Shown piece by piece: positions 25,195-34,872 of a stretch of DNA of 64,000 nt (position 1 is its first letter; each line of letters starts with the position of its first letter). The stretch is from Paenibacillus thalictri (GTDB lineage Bacteria; Bacillota; Bacilli; Paenibacillales; NBRC-103111): NCBI RefSeq assembly GCF_004307995.1, contig NZ_SIRE01000026.1, forward strand, positions 86,495-150,494, read 5' to 3'. Below the pieces are notes generated by a model. It saw only the letters and a list, made by a program, of their open reading frames with translations, ran no database searches and was not told the origin of the DNA. A program made the translations under genes and the position numbers.

Positions 25195-26382
25195 ATGAAG
25201 TTGAACGGTTCGAAAAGATTGTCCCGGCTCGGCTCGGCGATTTTTAGCGAGGTTGCGTTGTGGAAGGAAGAAGTGAAGCGGCAAGGCGTCGATGTGATCG
25301 ACCTTGGCATCGGCAGTCCGGACCGTCCGCCATCGGATAAGGTGATGGAGGTTTTGCGCACAGCGGTGAGTAAACCCGATGTCTATGGCTATCCGACCTC
25401 GGAGGGCAGTCCGGCTTTTCGCGCCGCGGTTGCCGACTGGTACCTCCACCGCTTTCAAGTGGAGCTTGACCCCGAGACGGAGATTGTAACGCTGATGGGC
25501 TCGCAGGACGGACTGTCTCATCTGGCCCTGGCGGTCACTGATCCTGGGGATACGGCGTTGGTACCCGACCCCGGATATCCGATTTATGCGGCAAGTCTTG
25601 TGTTGGCAGGGGTCGAGCCCTATTTCATGCCGCTGCGCGCCGATAACGATTTCCTGCCGAGACTGGAAGACATTCCGCAGGAGGTTGCCCGCAAGGCGAA
25701 GTTTATGCTGCTGAATTATCCGAGCAATCCGCTTTCCGCGATAGCGCCAAAATCTTTTTTTGAACAGCTTGTCCGTTATGCCAAAGAGCATGAGCTGCTG
25801 ATCGTTCACGATCTTGCGTATTCGGAAATGGCTTTCGACGGGTTTCGTCCGCCCAGTATTTTGGAAATCGAAGGGGCCAAAGAAATTGCCGTCGAATTCC
25901 ATTCGCTGTCGAAAAGCTTTAATATGGCCGGCTGCCGGATCGCGTTTATGGTCGGGCAGCAGGATGCGGTCCGTGCGTTAAAGACGCTGAAGTCCAACAT
26001 CGATTACGGTGTATTTTTGGCTGTGCAGGAAGCAGGTATCGCCGCCTTAAAAGAGGATATGGAGACAAACCAAACGGTCGCTCATGTATACGAAAAAAGG
26101 CGCGATGCGGTGGTCGAAGGCTTGAAGGCGGCAGGCTGGGAGATACCGAAACCCCAAGCGACAATGTTCATTTGGGCGCCAATTCCAAAAGGATGGACAT
26201 CTCGACAAATTTCCCGGGAAATGTTATTTCAGGCAGGAGTTGTCGTAATTCCGGGGGATGCCTTCGGCGCCGAAGGCGAAGGTTATGTGCGGATTGCGCT
26301 TGTTCAAGAGGAAGATCGGCTGCTGGAAGCAGTCGAGCGTATCGGGCGTTTCTTGAAGCAGCACGGGATCGGGCAGAGCTAA
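25195..26382 (+). CDS. PLP-dependent class I/II aminotransferase
   Basis: A 395-residue fold-type I aminotransferase, resembling LL-diaminopimelate/PatA-like transaminases. Motifs are DLGIGSPDRPPSD, the YGYPTSEGSPAFR glycine-tyrosine loop, LNYPSNPLSAIA, the PLP-ring contact HDLAYSEMAF, the Schiff-base lysine in SLSKSFNMAGCRIAF, and a terminal RIALV with the carboxylate Arg. It appears to be transcribed alone or with the M50 gene 80 bp upstream. The exact substrate cannot be assigned from sequence; it is a different subgroup from the alaT product in this window. Confidence 0.85.
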   Translation: MKLNGSKRLSRLGSAIFSEVALWKEEVKRQGVDVIDLGIGSPDRPPSDKVMEVLRTAVSKPDVYGYPTSEGSPAFRAAVADWYLHRFQVELDPETEIVTLMGSQDGLSHLALAVTDPGDTALVPDPGYPIYAASLVLAGVEPYFMPLRADNDFLPRLEDIPQEVARKAKFMLLNYPSNPLSAIAPKSFFEQLVRYAKEHELLIVHDLAYSEMAFDGFRPPSILEIEGAKEIAVEFHSLSKSFNMAGCRIAFMVGQQDAVRALKTLKSNIDYGVFLAVQEAGIAALKEDMETNQTVAHVYEKRRDAVVEGLKAAGWEIPKPQATMFIWAPIPKGWTSRQISREMLFQAGVVVIPGDAFGAEGEGYVRIALVQEEDRLLEAVERIGRFLKQHGIGQS

Positions 26383-26555
26383 TACGGCGGTTCCTTTAAT
26401 GCATATAACACCTCGCGAGGGAATGAAGACGGCGGTTAGAGGATAGTCACCCGGCGGTTTCGTTCTGCTAAGAAGGGGCGGGGCTGCCAATTATCATACA
26501 AGCAATTACTCGGTTGCATAGCGAATTTGTCATTTACGGAGAGGATGGAAGTTTC

Positions 26556-27473
26556 ATGGGGAAAATTGCAGTTGTAGGCAGCATTAATATGGATGTCGTC
26601 AACCGGGTGGTCAAACACCCGTTACCGGGAGAAACGATCAAGGGGTTAGGTACGGAGTATAATCCCGGCGGAAAAGGGGCTAATCAGGCTGTTGCGGCCG
26701 CGCAAGGCGGCGGTGATGTAACGATGATCGGCGCTGTCGGAACAGACGCGTTTGGCGGGGAACTGCTCGCCACATTGAAGGAAAGAGGCGTAGGCACAAG
26801 TGGTGTAGCGGCAAAGGAAGGCACCTCAGGCCTAGCTTTTATCACCGTAAGCGAAGAAGGGGAAAATAATATCATTTTGTCGGAAGGAGCCAACGGCCGC
26901 GTGCTGCCGGAAGATATCGACCTTTTTGCGGCTGAACTTGAAGGTGCCGATGTGGTGCTGCTGCAAAATGAAATTCCTTGGGAGACTACCCTGTATACCA
27001 TGCAGCTTGCCAAAGAGAAAGGTGTACGTGTATTTTTTAATCCGGCTCCGGCGTTTAAACTTCCTGAGAGCGCTTTTTCGTACATCGATGTGTGCATCTT
27101 AAATGAAACCGAAGCCGGAGAGATCACCGGCCTTCCCGTAGAAAGCCAAGAAGAAGCAGAGACGGCGGCCAGCAAGCTGATTGAAGGAGGCATGAACTGC
27201 GTCATTCTGACGTTGGGCGTAAAAGGCTCGGTGCTCGTTAATCAAGCGGGCGAACGGATTGTGACCCCTTCCTTTAAAGTAACACCTGTGGATACTACGG
27301 CTGCGGGGGATACGTTTATCGGGGCATTTGCCGTGGCCAGTGCGGAAGGTAAATCTTTGGCGGAAGGACTGCGGTTTGCTTCCGCAGCGGCGGCCATAAC
27401 GGTTACGCGCAGCGGGGCGCAGATGAGCATTCCCGGCCGGCAGGAGATTGAACGGTTTCTCGCCGGGCAATAA
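26556..27473 (+). CDS. rbsK: Ribokinase
   Basis: PfkB-family sugar kinase that phosphorylates D-ribose to ribose 5-phosphate. The 305-residue product has the N-terminal GSINMDVVNRV, GGKGANQAVAAA, and the C-terminal anion-hole/catalytic motif DTTAAGDTFIGAF with the catalytic Asp. The set is typical of RbsK rather than fructokinase or PfkB. The ATG at 26556 has GGAGAGG about 11 nt upstream. No ribose transporter or RbsR is next to it, so its link to the following Gfo/Idh gene is uncertain. Confidence 0.88.
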   Translation: MGKIAVVGSINMDVVNRVVKHPLPGETIKGLGTEYNPGGKGANQAVAAAQGGGDVTMIGAVGTDAFGGELLATLKERGVGTSGVAAKEGTSGLAFITVSEEGENNIILSEGANGRVLPEDIDLFAAELEGADVVLLQNEIPWETTLYTMQLAKEKGVRVFFNPAPAFKLPESAFSYIDVCILNETEAGEITGLPVESQEEAETAASKLIEGGMNCVILTLGVKGSVLVNQAGERIVTPSFKVTPVDTTAAGDTFIGAFAVASAEGKSLAEGLRFASAAAAITVTRSGAQMSIPGRQEIERFLAGQ

Positions 27474-27534
27474 TGGACGCAAGCCTCGTGATAGACGAAG
27501 AGACAGCACCCTTCATCGGCGTTATTGGCGTTCT

Positions 27535-27548
27535 CCGAAGCGCTTTCG
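27535..27548 (+). promoter_or_regulatory. Candidate cre/LacI-type operator
   Basis: CCGAAGCGCTTTCG is a near-palindrome with the CG centre of CcpA/LacI sites (about 10 of 14 cre positions). It is 137 bp before the Gfo/Idh gene. Weak evidence. Confidence 0.3.
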
Positions 27549-27684
27549 CGGGGCTTGTATCCTATTCGTATAATAGCAAGGTGTCGTTATTTCTGATGTT
27601 CCATTGTCGTGAATTTATAATACTCTTCGGATTTCCATATGTGCTAATATTCAAGTAAGTCACATTTTTGGAGGAGAGCAAACA

Positions 27685-28707
27685 ATGATCAAAGTAGCGA
27701 TGTTGAGCTTTTGGCATGTGCATGCCAAAGATTATGCCAAGCAGGTGGAGGCCCATCCGGATACGGAAATCGTCGCTGTATGGGACGAGATTCCGGAGCG
27801 CGGGCGGAAGGAAGCGGAAAACCGCGGCGTCCGTTTTTATGAGAGCTTGGAAGAATTGCTGCAGCAGCCGGATATTGACGGCGTTGTTGTCGACACTCCG
27901 ACCAATATGCACCGCGATGTCATACTCGCTGCGGTCAAAGCGGGCAAGCACATTTTTACGGAAAAAGTAGTAGCCGCCACGACGGCGGAATGCAATGAAA
28001 TTTTGGAAGCGGTGCAAGAGGCCGGCATTAAGCTGACGGTGTCGCTGCCGCGATTAAATGAGGGCTACACGCTTGCCGTACAGCAAATATTGAGGGACGG
28101 GCTGTTAGGGGACGTGACCTTGGTCAGAACGCGCTTATCGCACAATGGCGGTGTTCCTTCGGAACGCGGACCCGAGGGCTGGCTGCCGGCTCATTTCTTC
28201 AGCCTGGAGCAATGTCAAGGCGGCGCGATGATCGATCTTGGCTGCCATCCGATGTATTTGGCTCGTCTGTTCCTGGGCATGCCGGACAGTATAACCGCTA
28301 CCTATGGACATGTAACGGGCCGCAATGTAGAGGATAACGCCGTATCCGTGCTGTCTTACGGGAACGGGGCGATAGCGGTTGTCGAAGCGGGTTTTGTGAA
28401 CCGGTTTTCGCCGTTTGTCATTGAAGTGCATGGAACCGAAGGAAGCTTGCTGTACTCCACACATGACGATCAGATGTGGGTGCGCAGCTCCAAGCTGGGC
28501 GAAGCATCGATGAAAGCGTGGCAGGTGGAAAAAGAATGGCCTGCGAACAAATCGTCGGCTTTTGACCAATGGGTATCGCATATCCAAAACGGCACAACCG
28601 CCGATGAAAATATCGGCTTGGCTTTGGATCTGACCCGTCTGATGGATGCATCCAACCGGTCGGCGAAGTCCGGAGCAAGCTTCCGGCTTGAAGATTTGCT
28701 GAAGTAG
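27685..28707 (+). CDS. Gfo/Idh/MocA-family oxidoreductase
   Basis: NAD(P)-dependent oxidoreductase of 340 residues with the two-domain Gfo/Idh/MocA layout: Rossmann domain (about 1-125) and a C-terminal alpha/beta domain. The usual GxGxxG is changed: the first loop reads MLSFWHVHAKDY. The usual EKP motif is EKV (HIFTEKVVA). A conserved DLGCHPMYLARLFLG follows, with the candidate catalytic His. Relatives oxidise sugars or inositols, and this is suggestive next to an inositol island. GGAGGAG is 9 nt before the ATG. Substrate unknown; the altered loop may shift cofactor preference. Confidence 0.82.
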   Translation: MIKVAMLSFWHVHAKDYAKQVEAHPDTEIVAVWDEIPERGRKEAENRGVRFYESLEELLQQPDIDGVVVDTPTNMHRDVILAAVKAGKHIFTEKVVAATTAECNEILEAVQEAGIKLTVSLPRLNEGYTLAVQQILRDGLLGDVTLVRTRLSHNGGVPSERGPEGWLPAHFFSLEQCQGGAMIDLGCHPMYLARLFLGMPDSITATYGHVTGRNVEDNAVSVLSYGNGAIAVVEAGFVNRFSPFVIEVHGTEGSLLYSTHDDQMWVRSSKLGEASMKAWQVEKEWPANKSSAFDQWVSHIQNGTTADENIGLALDLTRLMDASNRSAKSGASFRLEDLLK

Positions 28708-28748
28708 CGGCTGCCGCTGGCAGCACTTGACGGAGGAGGAACATTCGC

Positions 28749-29720
28749 GTGGACATGTCGCGTTCGGCTGCCAAAACGTTTCCTTTTCAGATGATGATGG
28801 AGCAGCCCAAAGCACTGGATCGGCTTGATATTCAGTTTCGCTGGGGCGGATATGGGATCAGAGTGCACAAGCTGCATTTTGCCGCATTCGGTTCGGGAAA
28901 GGTTATCGACTTTCATAAACACTCCGATTATGAGTTCCATTATATCCCCCGCGGGAGGGGCCGGGTTAATCTCGGCGATGACATGTTCGCGCTTCAGGAG
29001 GGCAACCTGTATTTAACTGGACCCAACGTGCTGCATAGGCAAGAAGCCGATCAGCAGGAACCGATGGAGGAGTTATGTCTGCATATCGACATTACCAGAC
29101 TGGACGAAACCTCGGTTGCGCCGCCGGAAGCCGGTCAGGTGTGGGGAGAGCAGTGGGAGTACGCCGAAGCGGAGGCTTGTATCAGTTTACTGGATAAGCT
29201 GCCGTTGCAGCCGGTTGAAGACAACTACCATGCGATGGAGTGCTTTTTAACCGCTTACAAGGCCTGGAAGGAAAACCAGCTGGGTCTATATACGGTGATC
29301 AAGCAGTCGGTCATTCAAATTTTGCTGAGGACCATCAGCGCTTATGCGCATGTGCCGCGCCTTCATCCGCCGTCGCGCGATATGAAGCATTACCGTTATC
29401 AATTGGCCGTGCAGTTCATTCAAGATAATTTCATGGCCCAGCTGACGATCGAGAAGGTCGCCGAACGGGTGCAGATCAGTCCGCGGCAGTTGCAGCGGGT
29501 GTTCAGAGAGATGACCGGAGCAACGTTCAGCGACTATGTGGAAAAAGTGCGGCTGGCCAACATCTGCGGGGAATTAAAGTCGAGCTTGCGAACGATCGAG
29601 CAGATTGCTTTCGATAACGGATTTTCCAGCTCCAATTATTTGCATTACGTATTTAAAAAGAAATTAGGCACTACGCCGACTCAATACCGGGATCAATACG
29701 GCGGAAAAGAACTGCTCTGA
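28749..29720 (+). CDS. AraC-family regulator
   Basis: A 323-residue transcription factor. The N-terminal half is a cupin-like effector domain (about 30-130, with DFHKHSDYEFHYI and GDDMFALQEGNLYLTGPN), and the C-terminal AraC HTH (about 220-318) has the two helices around KVAERVQISPRQLQRVFRE and IEQIAFDNGFSSSNYLHYVF. GTG at 28749 has GGAGGAGG 9 nt upstream. It lies 41 bp after the oxidoreductase gene and is probably in the same operon, so it may control sugar-related genes here. Confidence 0.85.
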   Translation: MDMSRSAAKTFPFQMMMEQPKALDRLDIQFRWGGYGIRVHKLHFAAFGSGKVIDFHKHSDYEFHYIPRGRGRVNLGDDMFALQEGNLYLTGPNVLHRQEADQQEPMEELCLHIDITRLDETSVAPPEAGQVWGEQWEYAEAEACISLLDKLPLQPVEDNYHAMECFLTAYKAWKENQLGLYTVIKQSVIQILLRTISAYAHVPRLHPPSRDMKHYRYQLAVQFIQDNFMAQLTIEKVAERVQISPRQLQRVFREMTGATFSDYVEKVRLANICGELKSSLRTIEQIAFDNGFSSSNYLHYVFKKKLGTTPTQYRDQYGGKELL

Positions 29721-29868
29721 TCCGCCCTACGGGCCGGACGGCTCCCAAGGCACTTTCCTTAAGCGCATGAAACAATGCAGGCGCTTCAATGGGAGGTGTC
29801 TTTGTTGTTTCCGAGGTCTGCTCATAAGGAGGTAAAGCGCTATATTAAAAAAATGTAAATATGATGAA

Positions 29869-29884
29869 ATGTAAACGCGTTAAC
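29869..29884 (+). promoter_or_regulatory. cre/LacI-like operator TGTAAACGCGTTAACA
   Basis: A 16-bp near-palindrome close to cre sites bound by CcpA-type regulators (TG..AA.CG...T.A.CA), 62 bp before the -35 of the following lacI-type gene. Two related sites, GTAAAGCGCTATA (29832) and TTAAGCGCTTTA (29902), flank it. Confidence 0.45.
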
Positions 29885-29945
29885 ATGTATTTTACGAATG
29901 ATTAAGCGCTTTACTTAACATGCTCAAAAATTTTACACAAAACGG

Positions 29946-30046
29946 TTGTATCGGTCTGAAATGTTATGTATAATAAATCTCGTAAGCGTTATTAAACCGG
30001 TTTAATTAAACCGGTTTACATTAGGCCCATCGTTAAACCGGTTTAA
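29946..30046 (+). promoter_or_regulatory. Sigma-A promoter with three ACCGGT operators
   Basis: TTGTAT (29946-29951), a 17-nt spacer, and TATAAT (29969-29974) form a sigma-A promoter. Downstream are three copies of the palindrome TTAAACCGGTTTA(A/C): 29992-30005, 30006-30019 and 30033-30046. The first two abut. They lie just before the regulator gene, which points to autorepression by a LacI-family protein with ACCGGT preference. Confidence 0.75.
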
Positions 30047-30078
30047 TTGTGTTAGGACATGAGATAAGGGGGGAACAT

Positions 30079-31092
30079 GTGGCTACCATTGACGATGTTG
30101 CCAAACATGCAGGTGTCTCCAAAGGGACGGTTTCCAGCGTGTTCAGCAAAAAAAGACCGATCAGCCAAGCCGTTACCGAACGTGTACTGTCGGTAGCCAG
30201 AGAGCTCGGGTATTATCCTAATCACGTAGCGAGAAGTCTGGCTATCAAGAAAACAATGATCGCCGGTTTGAAAATGCCGATCTCCAAAGACGGCGTGATG
30301 TCGCAATTTGAAATACAGATGATCAACGGGGTAATTAGGGAATGCTCCCGGCACGGATATCGCGTGCTGCTGGATACATTGCCTGAACATGACGATCCGC
30401 GGCAATTTTCAAGCGATCCGGTGGATGGGGTTATTATGCTGAACCCGCGCAAAAACGATGCCCGCATCGAAAGATACAGCCAAATGGGAATTCCCCTTGT
30501 GCTGGTAGGCAGACCCGACCCGATGGATCCGACGATCAGCTACGTGGACAACGACAATAAGTTAATGGCCTATCAAGTCGGCAATTATTTGCTGCAGCTG
30601 GGCCACCGTTCCGTATTGTTCCTGAACGCGTCGGCCGATATGACCGTTTCGGCAGATCGCCAAAGCGGCTTAACCGAAGCGTTTAACGAACAAGGGCTAT
30701 CCATTCCTCCGGAAAATCTAGTCAACTTTTTGCGCAAGCTGCATGTAAGTGTTTCCGATTACGGCTATCATTCGTTAATGAACACTTACGGCAAATTGAA
30801 CTATACGGCGGTTATCACCGACACGGACCGGGTTGCGCTTGGCGTGCTTCGTGCAGCACGGGAATTGGGGATCGACGTTCCTGGCGATTTATCGGTCATC
30901 GCATTAAGCAACGATGCGACGCTGGCGCAGGAGATGAGCCCCAAGCTGACTTCGGTGGAGCTTTCTGCGGAAGTCCTGGGCACGCAAGCGGCCAGTATAC
31001 TGATTCAGAAAATGAACGATGCCTCCATTGTAAAACAACATGTAGTGGACGCAAAGCTGGTTTACCGCGAAACATGCAGATCGTTGCCGTAA
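30079..31092 (+). CDS. LacI-family repressor, probably autoregulated
   Basis: A 337-residue LacI/GalR-type regulator: HTH (about 1-50, ATIDDVAKHAGVSKGTVSSV) and hinge (HVARSLA), then a periplasmic-binding-like effector domain. The recognition helix VSKGTVSSV differs from the VS-x-ATVSRV of CcpA-like proteins. GTG at 30079 has AAGGGGGG 5 nt upstream; the longer frame from 30049 would include operator-proximal leader sequence. Three ACCGGT palindromes sit directly upstream, so it is the likely ligand. The next gene is a sugar-binding lipoprotein. Confidence 0.88.
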   Translation: MATIDDVAKHAGVSKGTVSSVFSKKRPISQAVTERVLSVARELGYYPNHVARSLAIKKTMIAGLKMPISKDGVMSQFEIQMINGVIRECSRHGYRVLLDTLPEHDDPRQFSSDPVDGVIMLNPRKNDARIERYSQMGIPLVLVGRPDPMDPTISYVDNDNKLMAYQVGNYLLQLGHRSVLFLNASADMTVSADRQSGLTEAFNEQGLSIPPENLVNFLRKLHVSVSDYGYHSLMNTYGKLNYTAVITDTDRVALGVLRAARELGIDVPGDLSVIALSNDATLAQEMSPKLTSVELSAEVLGTQAASILIQKMNDASIVKQHVVDAKLVYRETCRSLP

Positions 31093-31222
31093 CTCCAGGT
31101 AATGCGCAAAACGGAATACTGCTAAACAGCAGTATAAAGGATATTTTGAAAACGCTTCATACATTTGCCGGTTTATTATCCCCATTCATTTCCGGCGATA
31201 CGGCAATCGAACTTGCCCTTAT

Positions 31223-31236
31223 TTAAAGCGGTTACA
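31223..31236 (+). promoter_or_regulatory. Candidate cre site before the sugar-binding lipoprotein
   Basis: TTAAAGCGGTTACA matches 13 of 14 positions of the cre consensus TGWAANCGNTNWCA (only the second base differs). It is 47 bp before the lipoprotein ATG, so catabolite repression by CcpA is possible. Confidence 0.5.
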
Positions 31237-31283
31237 ATACGTTGTGTAAATAAAAATTAAAAATAACTTAGGAGGGTATTTTG

Positions 31284-32723
31284 ATGAGAATGAACAACAC
31301 GAAACTTGTCGGTTCGGCGATGGCGTTGGCGCTGCTCGGCGGTACGTTGGCCGGCTGTTCCGGCGGTGGAGAAGCACCAAAAGCCGGGGAAGCTCCGAAA
31401 GCGGGCGAAGCCCCCAAAACCACGGAGAAAAAAGAAGACCGCGCTCTTCATATTATGGCGGGCGTAATCGGCGGTAAAACGCCGGAGGAAAATACGCTGT
31501 TCGAGAAGGAAATCGAACGTCTGACCGGCATTAAAACCAAACTCGACAAACCTGCTTCCGACTATGATCAGAAGCTGCTGGCAGCTATCGCTTCCGGTGA
31601 GAAATTCGACCTGCTGCAAGTCAGCAAGGAAAAAATGAACCTGTTTATCGAGCAGGGCATCTTAACCGATCTTTCCGCACAAGTGAAGGGCTCCAAGACA
31701 CTTCAGGACCCTGACGTATTGCCCACGGACGAGTGGAATCAAGTAAAAACAAAAGACGGCAAAATTTACGGCGTATTCACCAAATATCAAGGCGGAACGA
31801 TGCCGATCGTGCGCAACGACTGGTTAAAGAAGCTCAACCTGCAGGAGCCGAAAACGCTGGACGACTACTACAAGGTGTTGAAAGCTTTTACGGAACAAGA
31901 TCCCGACGGCAACGGCAAAAAAGATACTTACGGTCTGAGCATCGCCGGTTCTTACGAGCTGCAAGGTTTCTTCAGCGCTGCGGGACTTAAGCAGCGGTAC
32001 GTGGAGAAAGACGGCAAACTCGACGTGCCGTATTCGACGGATGCGGCGATTCCGGTGTACGAATGGCTGAACAAGTTGTACAAGGAAGGCATTCTTGATC
32101 CGAACTTCGCGACCAACGATACCGGCAAAATGCGCAATCTGTTCCTCGCCGATCGTGTCGGTATGATTACGTATTGGGATGCTTGGGTTGGGATGCTGAA
32201 CAACACAAGAAAACAGCAAGATGCGAAAACGACTTTTGAAGCCAAAGGTTTGCCGGGCGCGGTTGGCCCTAACGGAAACTATATGCTGCGCCGGGGCGAT
32301 CCGGACGTATGGGTAGTGCCTGTTAATGCGGAACATCCGAAAACCGCTTTTGAGTTTATCGAATGGTGGCACTCCAAAGACGGCATCGTGCTTGGCAGCA
32401 TGGGCATTAAAGACAACGACTATACGGAAAAAGACGGCAAATATGAGCTGACCAAAGCCGGTCAAGAACACGCGATGGACCATGGCGTACCGTTCTGGTA
32501 CAACAAAAAGTTCCCGAATCCGTTCGGACTTCTGCCGGGTGTAAAAGATGCCCAGGATCTGCTTGCCAAATACTCCTCCTTGGAGCTGACGCCTCCGAAA
32601 TGGGCCGATGCCGAAAAAATCATCAACGAATATATGTTTAAAGCGATTCTTGGAGAAATGCCGGCAGCCGATGCCGTTCACAAAATGCGCGATCAACTGA
32701 AAGCTCAGAAGCTGATCGACTAA
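31284..32723 (+). CDS. Extracellular sugar-binding lipoprotein (CUT1, LplA-like)
   Basis: Solute-binding lipoprotein of 479 residues for an ABC importer. The signal peptide ends with lipobox TLAGC (Cys near 25), followed by a three-fold GEAPKA repeat linker and a family 1 type binding domain similar to LplA/YtcQ. The ATG has GGAGGG 7 nt upstream. It is followed by two permease genes with the usual CUT1 order, with a hairpin between them (32741-32773) that could give higher binding-protein levels. No ATPase is encoded nearby, which fits use of a shared MsmX-type ATPase. Substrate not identified. Confidence 0.88.
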   Translation: MRMNNTKLVGSAMALALLGGTLAGCSGGGEAPKAGEAPKAGEAPKTTEKKEDRALHIMAGVIGGKTPEENTLFEKEIERLTGIKTKLDKPASDYDQKLLAAIASGEKFDLLQVSKEKMNLFIEQGILTDLSAQVKGSKTLQDPDVLPTDEWNQVKTKDGKIYGVFTKYQGGTMPIVRNDWLKKLNLQEPKTLDDYYKVLKAFTEQDPDGNGKKDTYGLSIAGSYELQGFFSAAGLKQRYVEKDGKLDVPYSTDAAIPVYEWLNKLYKEGILDPNFATNDTGKMRNLFLADRVGMITYWDAWVGMLNNTRKQQDAKTTFEAKGLPGAVGPNGNYMLRRGDPDVWVVPVNAEHPKTAFEFIEWWHSKDGIVLGSMGIKDNDYTEKDGKYELTKAGQEHAMDHGVPFWYNKKFPNPFGLLPGVKDAQDLLAKYSSLELTPPKWADAEKIINEYMFKAILGEMPAADAVHKMRDQLKAQKLID

Positions 32724-32740
32724 GCGGCCAATTGATGAAC

Positions 32741-32773
32741 GAGGGAGTATGCGATTTTGATCCATACTCCCTC
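32741..32773 (+). terminator. Hairpin between binding protein and permeases
   Basis: GAGGGAGTATG pairs with CATACTCCCTC (11-bp perfect stem). The tail is only moderately T-rich, consistent with partial termination. Confidence 0.6.
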
Positions 32774-32855
32774 CTTCCTTCAATTTCGGGAAACGCGTAC
32801 GTAGGTCACCTAAGCACATTTCGCGGGCTATTTAACACAAGGGTGGTGCAATGAC

Positions 32856-33731
32856 TTGAAAGCCGTATGGAAATTTAGATCGCTTTATTTATTAATGCTG
32901 CCAATATTGGCATGGTTCTGCTTATTTTCGTATTATCCGATGGCTCGGGGCATCATCATCAGCTTTCAGGAGTACCGGCTGATCGGCAACAGGCCTTTTA
33001 TCGGCTTTAAGAATTATATGACCGTGCTGAACGACAGCTCTTTTTGGGACGCCTTCACCAATACGTTTGTTATCGGCAGCGGCATTTTGGTTCTTGGTTT
33101 TGTCATGCCGATTGTGCTGGCGTTATCTTTAAACGAAGTGTTTCAGACCTGGTTCAAAAAGCTGGCGCAAACGATTGTATACATCCCGCACTTATTTTCC
33201 TGGATCGTCGTTGGCGGCATGTGGATCATGATGTTATCGCCCGATACCGGGATCGTCAATCAACTGCTGCATCTATTCGGCACGTCGAAACCAATTAATT
33301 TTATGACCGATTCCACATCGGCCCGATGGGTAATGATTTTATCATATGTGTGGAAAGACATGGGTTACTTCTGCATCCTTTATTTGGCTACCATTGTCTC
33401 AATCAACCCGGCTTTGTATGAGGCCGCGCGTATTGACGGGGCCAACCGCTGGGATATGGTCCGGTTTGTAACCGTGCCCCAATTGTTTAACACGATGAAA
33501 GTGGTCGTTATGCTGAACGTGCTGAATGTGCTGAAAATATTCGAGCAGGTCGTGGCGATGAGAAACGGCGCGGTCGCCAAAAAAGTGGACGTCCTGATGA
33601 TGTACACGTACCAAAAAGGGATTCTCGAGTTCAAAATCGGCGTGGCCACGGCCGGCGGTTTTATACTGATTATTACTACGTTAATTATCGTTTTTGCGGT
33701 CCGATTAATTATTCGTTATGACGAGGGGTGA
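32856..33731 (+). CDS. Sugar ABC transporter permease (LplB-like)
   Basis: A 291-residue inner-membrane permease with about six helices and the BPD_transp_1 EAA loop (YEAARIDGANRWDMVRFVTVPQL, 20-residue core EAARIDGANRWDMVRFVTVP). It belongs with the LplB/YteP group of CUT1 importers. The TTG start is preceded by GGTGGTG. The gene ends 8 nt before the ATG of the second permease, so the two are co-translated. It pairs with the lipoprotein upstream. Confidence 0.9.
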   Translation: MKAVWKFRSLYLLMLPILAWFCLFSYYPMARGIIISFQEYRLIGNRPFIGFKNYMTVLNDSSFWDAFTNTFVIGSGILVLGFVMPIVLALSLNEVFQTWFKKLAQTIVYIPHLFSWIVVGGMWIMMLSPDTGIVNQLLHLFGTSKPINFMTDSTSARWVMILSYVWKDMGYFCILYLATIVSINPALYEAARIDGANRWDMVRFVTVPQLFNTMKVVVMLNVLNVLKIFEQVVAMRNGAVAKKVDVLMMYTYQKGILEFKIGVATAGGFILIITTLIIVFAVRLIIRYDEG

Positions 33732-33738
33732 GCCGGTA

Positions 33739-34608
33739 ATGGCGACTAAAAATCCGTATACCAGTTTAACGAGCCGGCTGTTTAATATCGTAAATATTGC
33801 TTTTCTGCTGCTGCTTGTAGCAACGATGCTGATTCCGCTTTTGAACACTTTTGCGCTTGCTTTCTCCACAAATTTCGATTCGATGCAGCCGGGTATCGTG
33901 CTATGGCCGAAAACGTTCAGCATCGAAGGATTCTCAACGGTATGGAACCGCATGCAGTTGTATTTGCCTTTTCAAAACAATGTATTTGTGACGCTGGTAG
34001 GCACGTTTACCCACGTATTATTCAGCTCGATCGCCGGTTATGTTCTGGTACAGCAGGGACTTCCGGGTAAAAAAATAATGATTTCGTTAATATTGCTAAC
34101 GATGACTATTCCCCAAGAATCGATCATGATTCCTTTATATGTGGTTAATAAAGATTTGGGATTAATTAATAGTTTATGGGCCTTGGTCAATTATTCGCTT
34201 GTATCGGGATTTTCCGTACTGCTTATGCGCAACTTTTTTATGACGGTGCCGACTGAAATGGCCGAATCGGCGCGGATCGACGGAGCCGGCGATTTGCGGA
34301 TCTTTTTTACGATGTATTTGCCGCTCGCCAAATCGGGTCTGGCTACCGTAGCGCTGTTCGAATTTGTAGGCCGCTGGAATCAGTTCACGCCTGCGTTGCT
34401 GTATATTAACGATCATGCGAAATATACGCTGCAGATTGCGCTTAAATCGCTCATTATCGATACGGACACCACCTCAAGCAATTTTCTGATTACGACCAAT
34501 GTCAGGATGGCGGGCATCACGATCGCCCTGCTGCCGCTCATTATTATTTATCCGTACGTGCAAAAATATTTTGTTCAAGGCATCATGGTTGGTGCCAATA
34601 AGGAGTAG
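33739..34608 (+). CDS. Sugar ABC transporter permease (LplC/YtcP-like)
   Basis: Second CUT1 permease, 289 residues with about six helices and the EAA loop AESARIDGAGDLRIFFTMYL. It is similar to LplC/YtcP. ATG at 33739 has GAGGGG 10 nt upstream; the upstream in-frame ATG at 33718 overlaps the previous gene and is less likely. The 264 bp after its stop are occupied by a palindromic repeat, which may separate it from the PHP hydrolase gene. Confidence 0.9.
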   Translation: MATKNPYTSLTSRLFNIVNIAFLLLLVATMLIPLLNTFALAFSTNFDSMQPGIVLWPKTFSIEGFSTVWNRMQLYLPFQNNVFVTLVGTFTHVLFSSIAGYVLVQQGLPGKKIMISLILLTMTIPQESIMIPLYVVNKDLGLINSLWALVNYSLVSGFSVLLMRNFFMTVPTEMAESARIDGAGDLRIFFTMYLPLAKSGLATVALFEFVGRWNQFTPALLYINDHAKYTLQIALKSLIIDTDTTSSNFLITTNVRMAGITIALLPLIIIYPYVQKYFVQGIMVGANKE

Positions 34609-34614
34609 ATTGCA

Positions 34615-34842
34615 TGGAGCTCTGCATGGCGGATTGATCTTCGTGAATATTTATTCATGCTGGTGTATGGAGGGCAAGGGAATGGTATGGAAAGTTTACG
34701 TCCGCCTTGAAAACCGTGTTTTTACCGCAAGGTAAATTTAAGAAAAACACGGTTTTCACGAGCGGTGGAATGCCATCCCTTTCCCGCAATAACCGCACCA
34801 TGAATAACTATTCACAGACTTGCTTCCGTCCAGCAGACTCCA
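34615..34842. repeat. Palindromic repeat family A, copy 2 (inverted)
   Basis: Runs in the opposite sense to copy 1. TGGAGCTCTGCATGGCGGA at the left matches, on the other strand, TGGAGTCTGCTGGACGGAA at the right. Internal arms are shared with copy 1: TTTATTCAT, TGGAGGGCAAGGGAATGG, CGTCCGCCTTGAAAACCGTG, ACCGCAAGGT and AACACGGTTTTCA. It lies 6 bp after the permease stop. Confidence 0.8.
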
Positions 34843-34872
34843 AGACCCAGAAAAAAAAGGAGCTGGATTGCC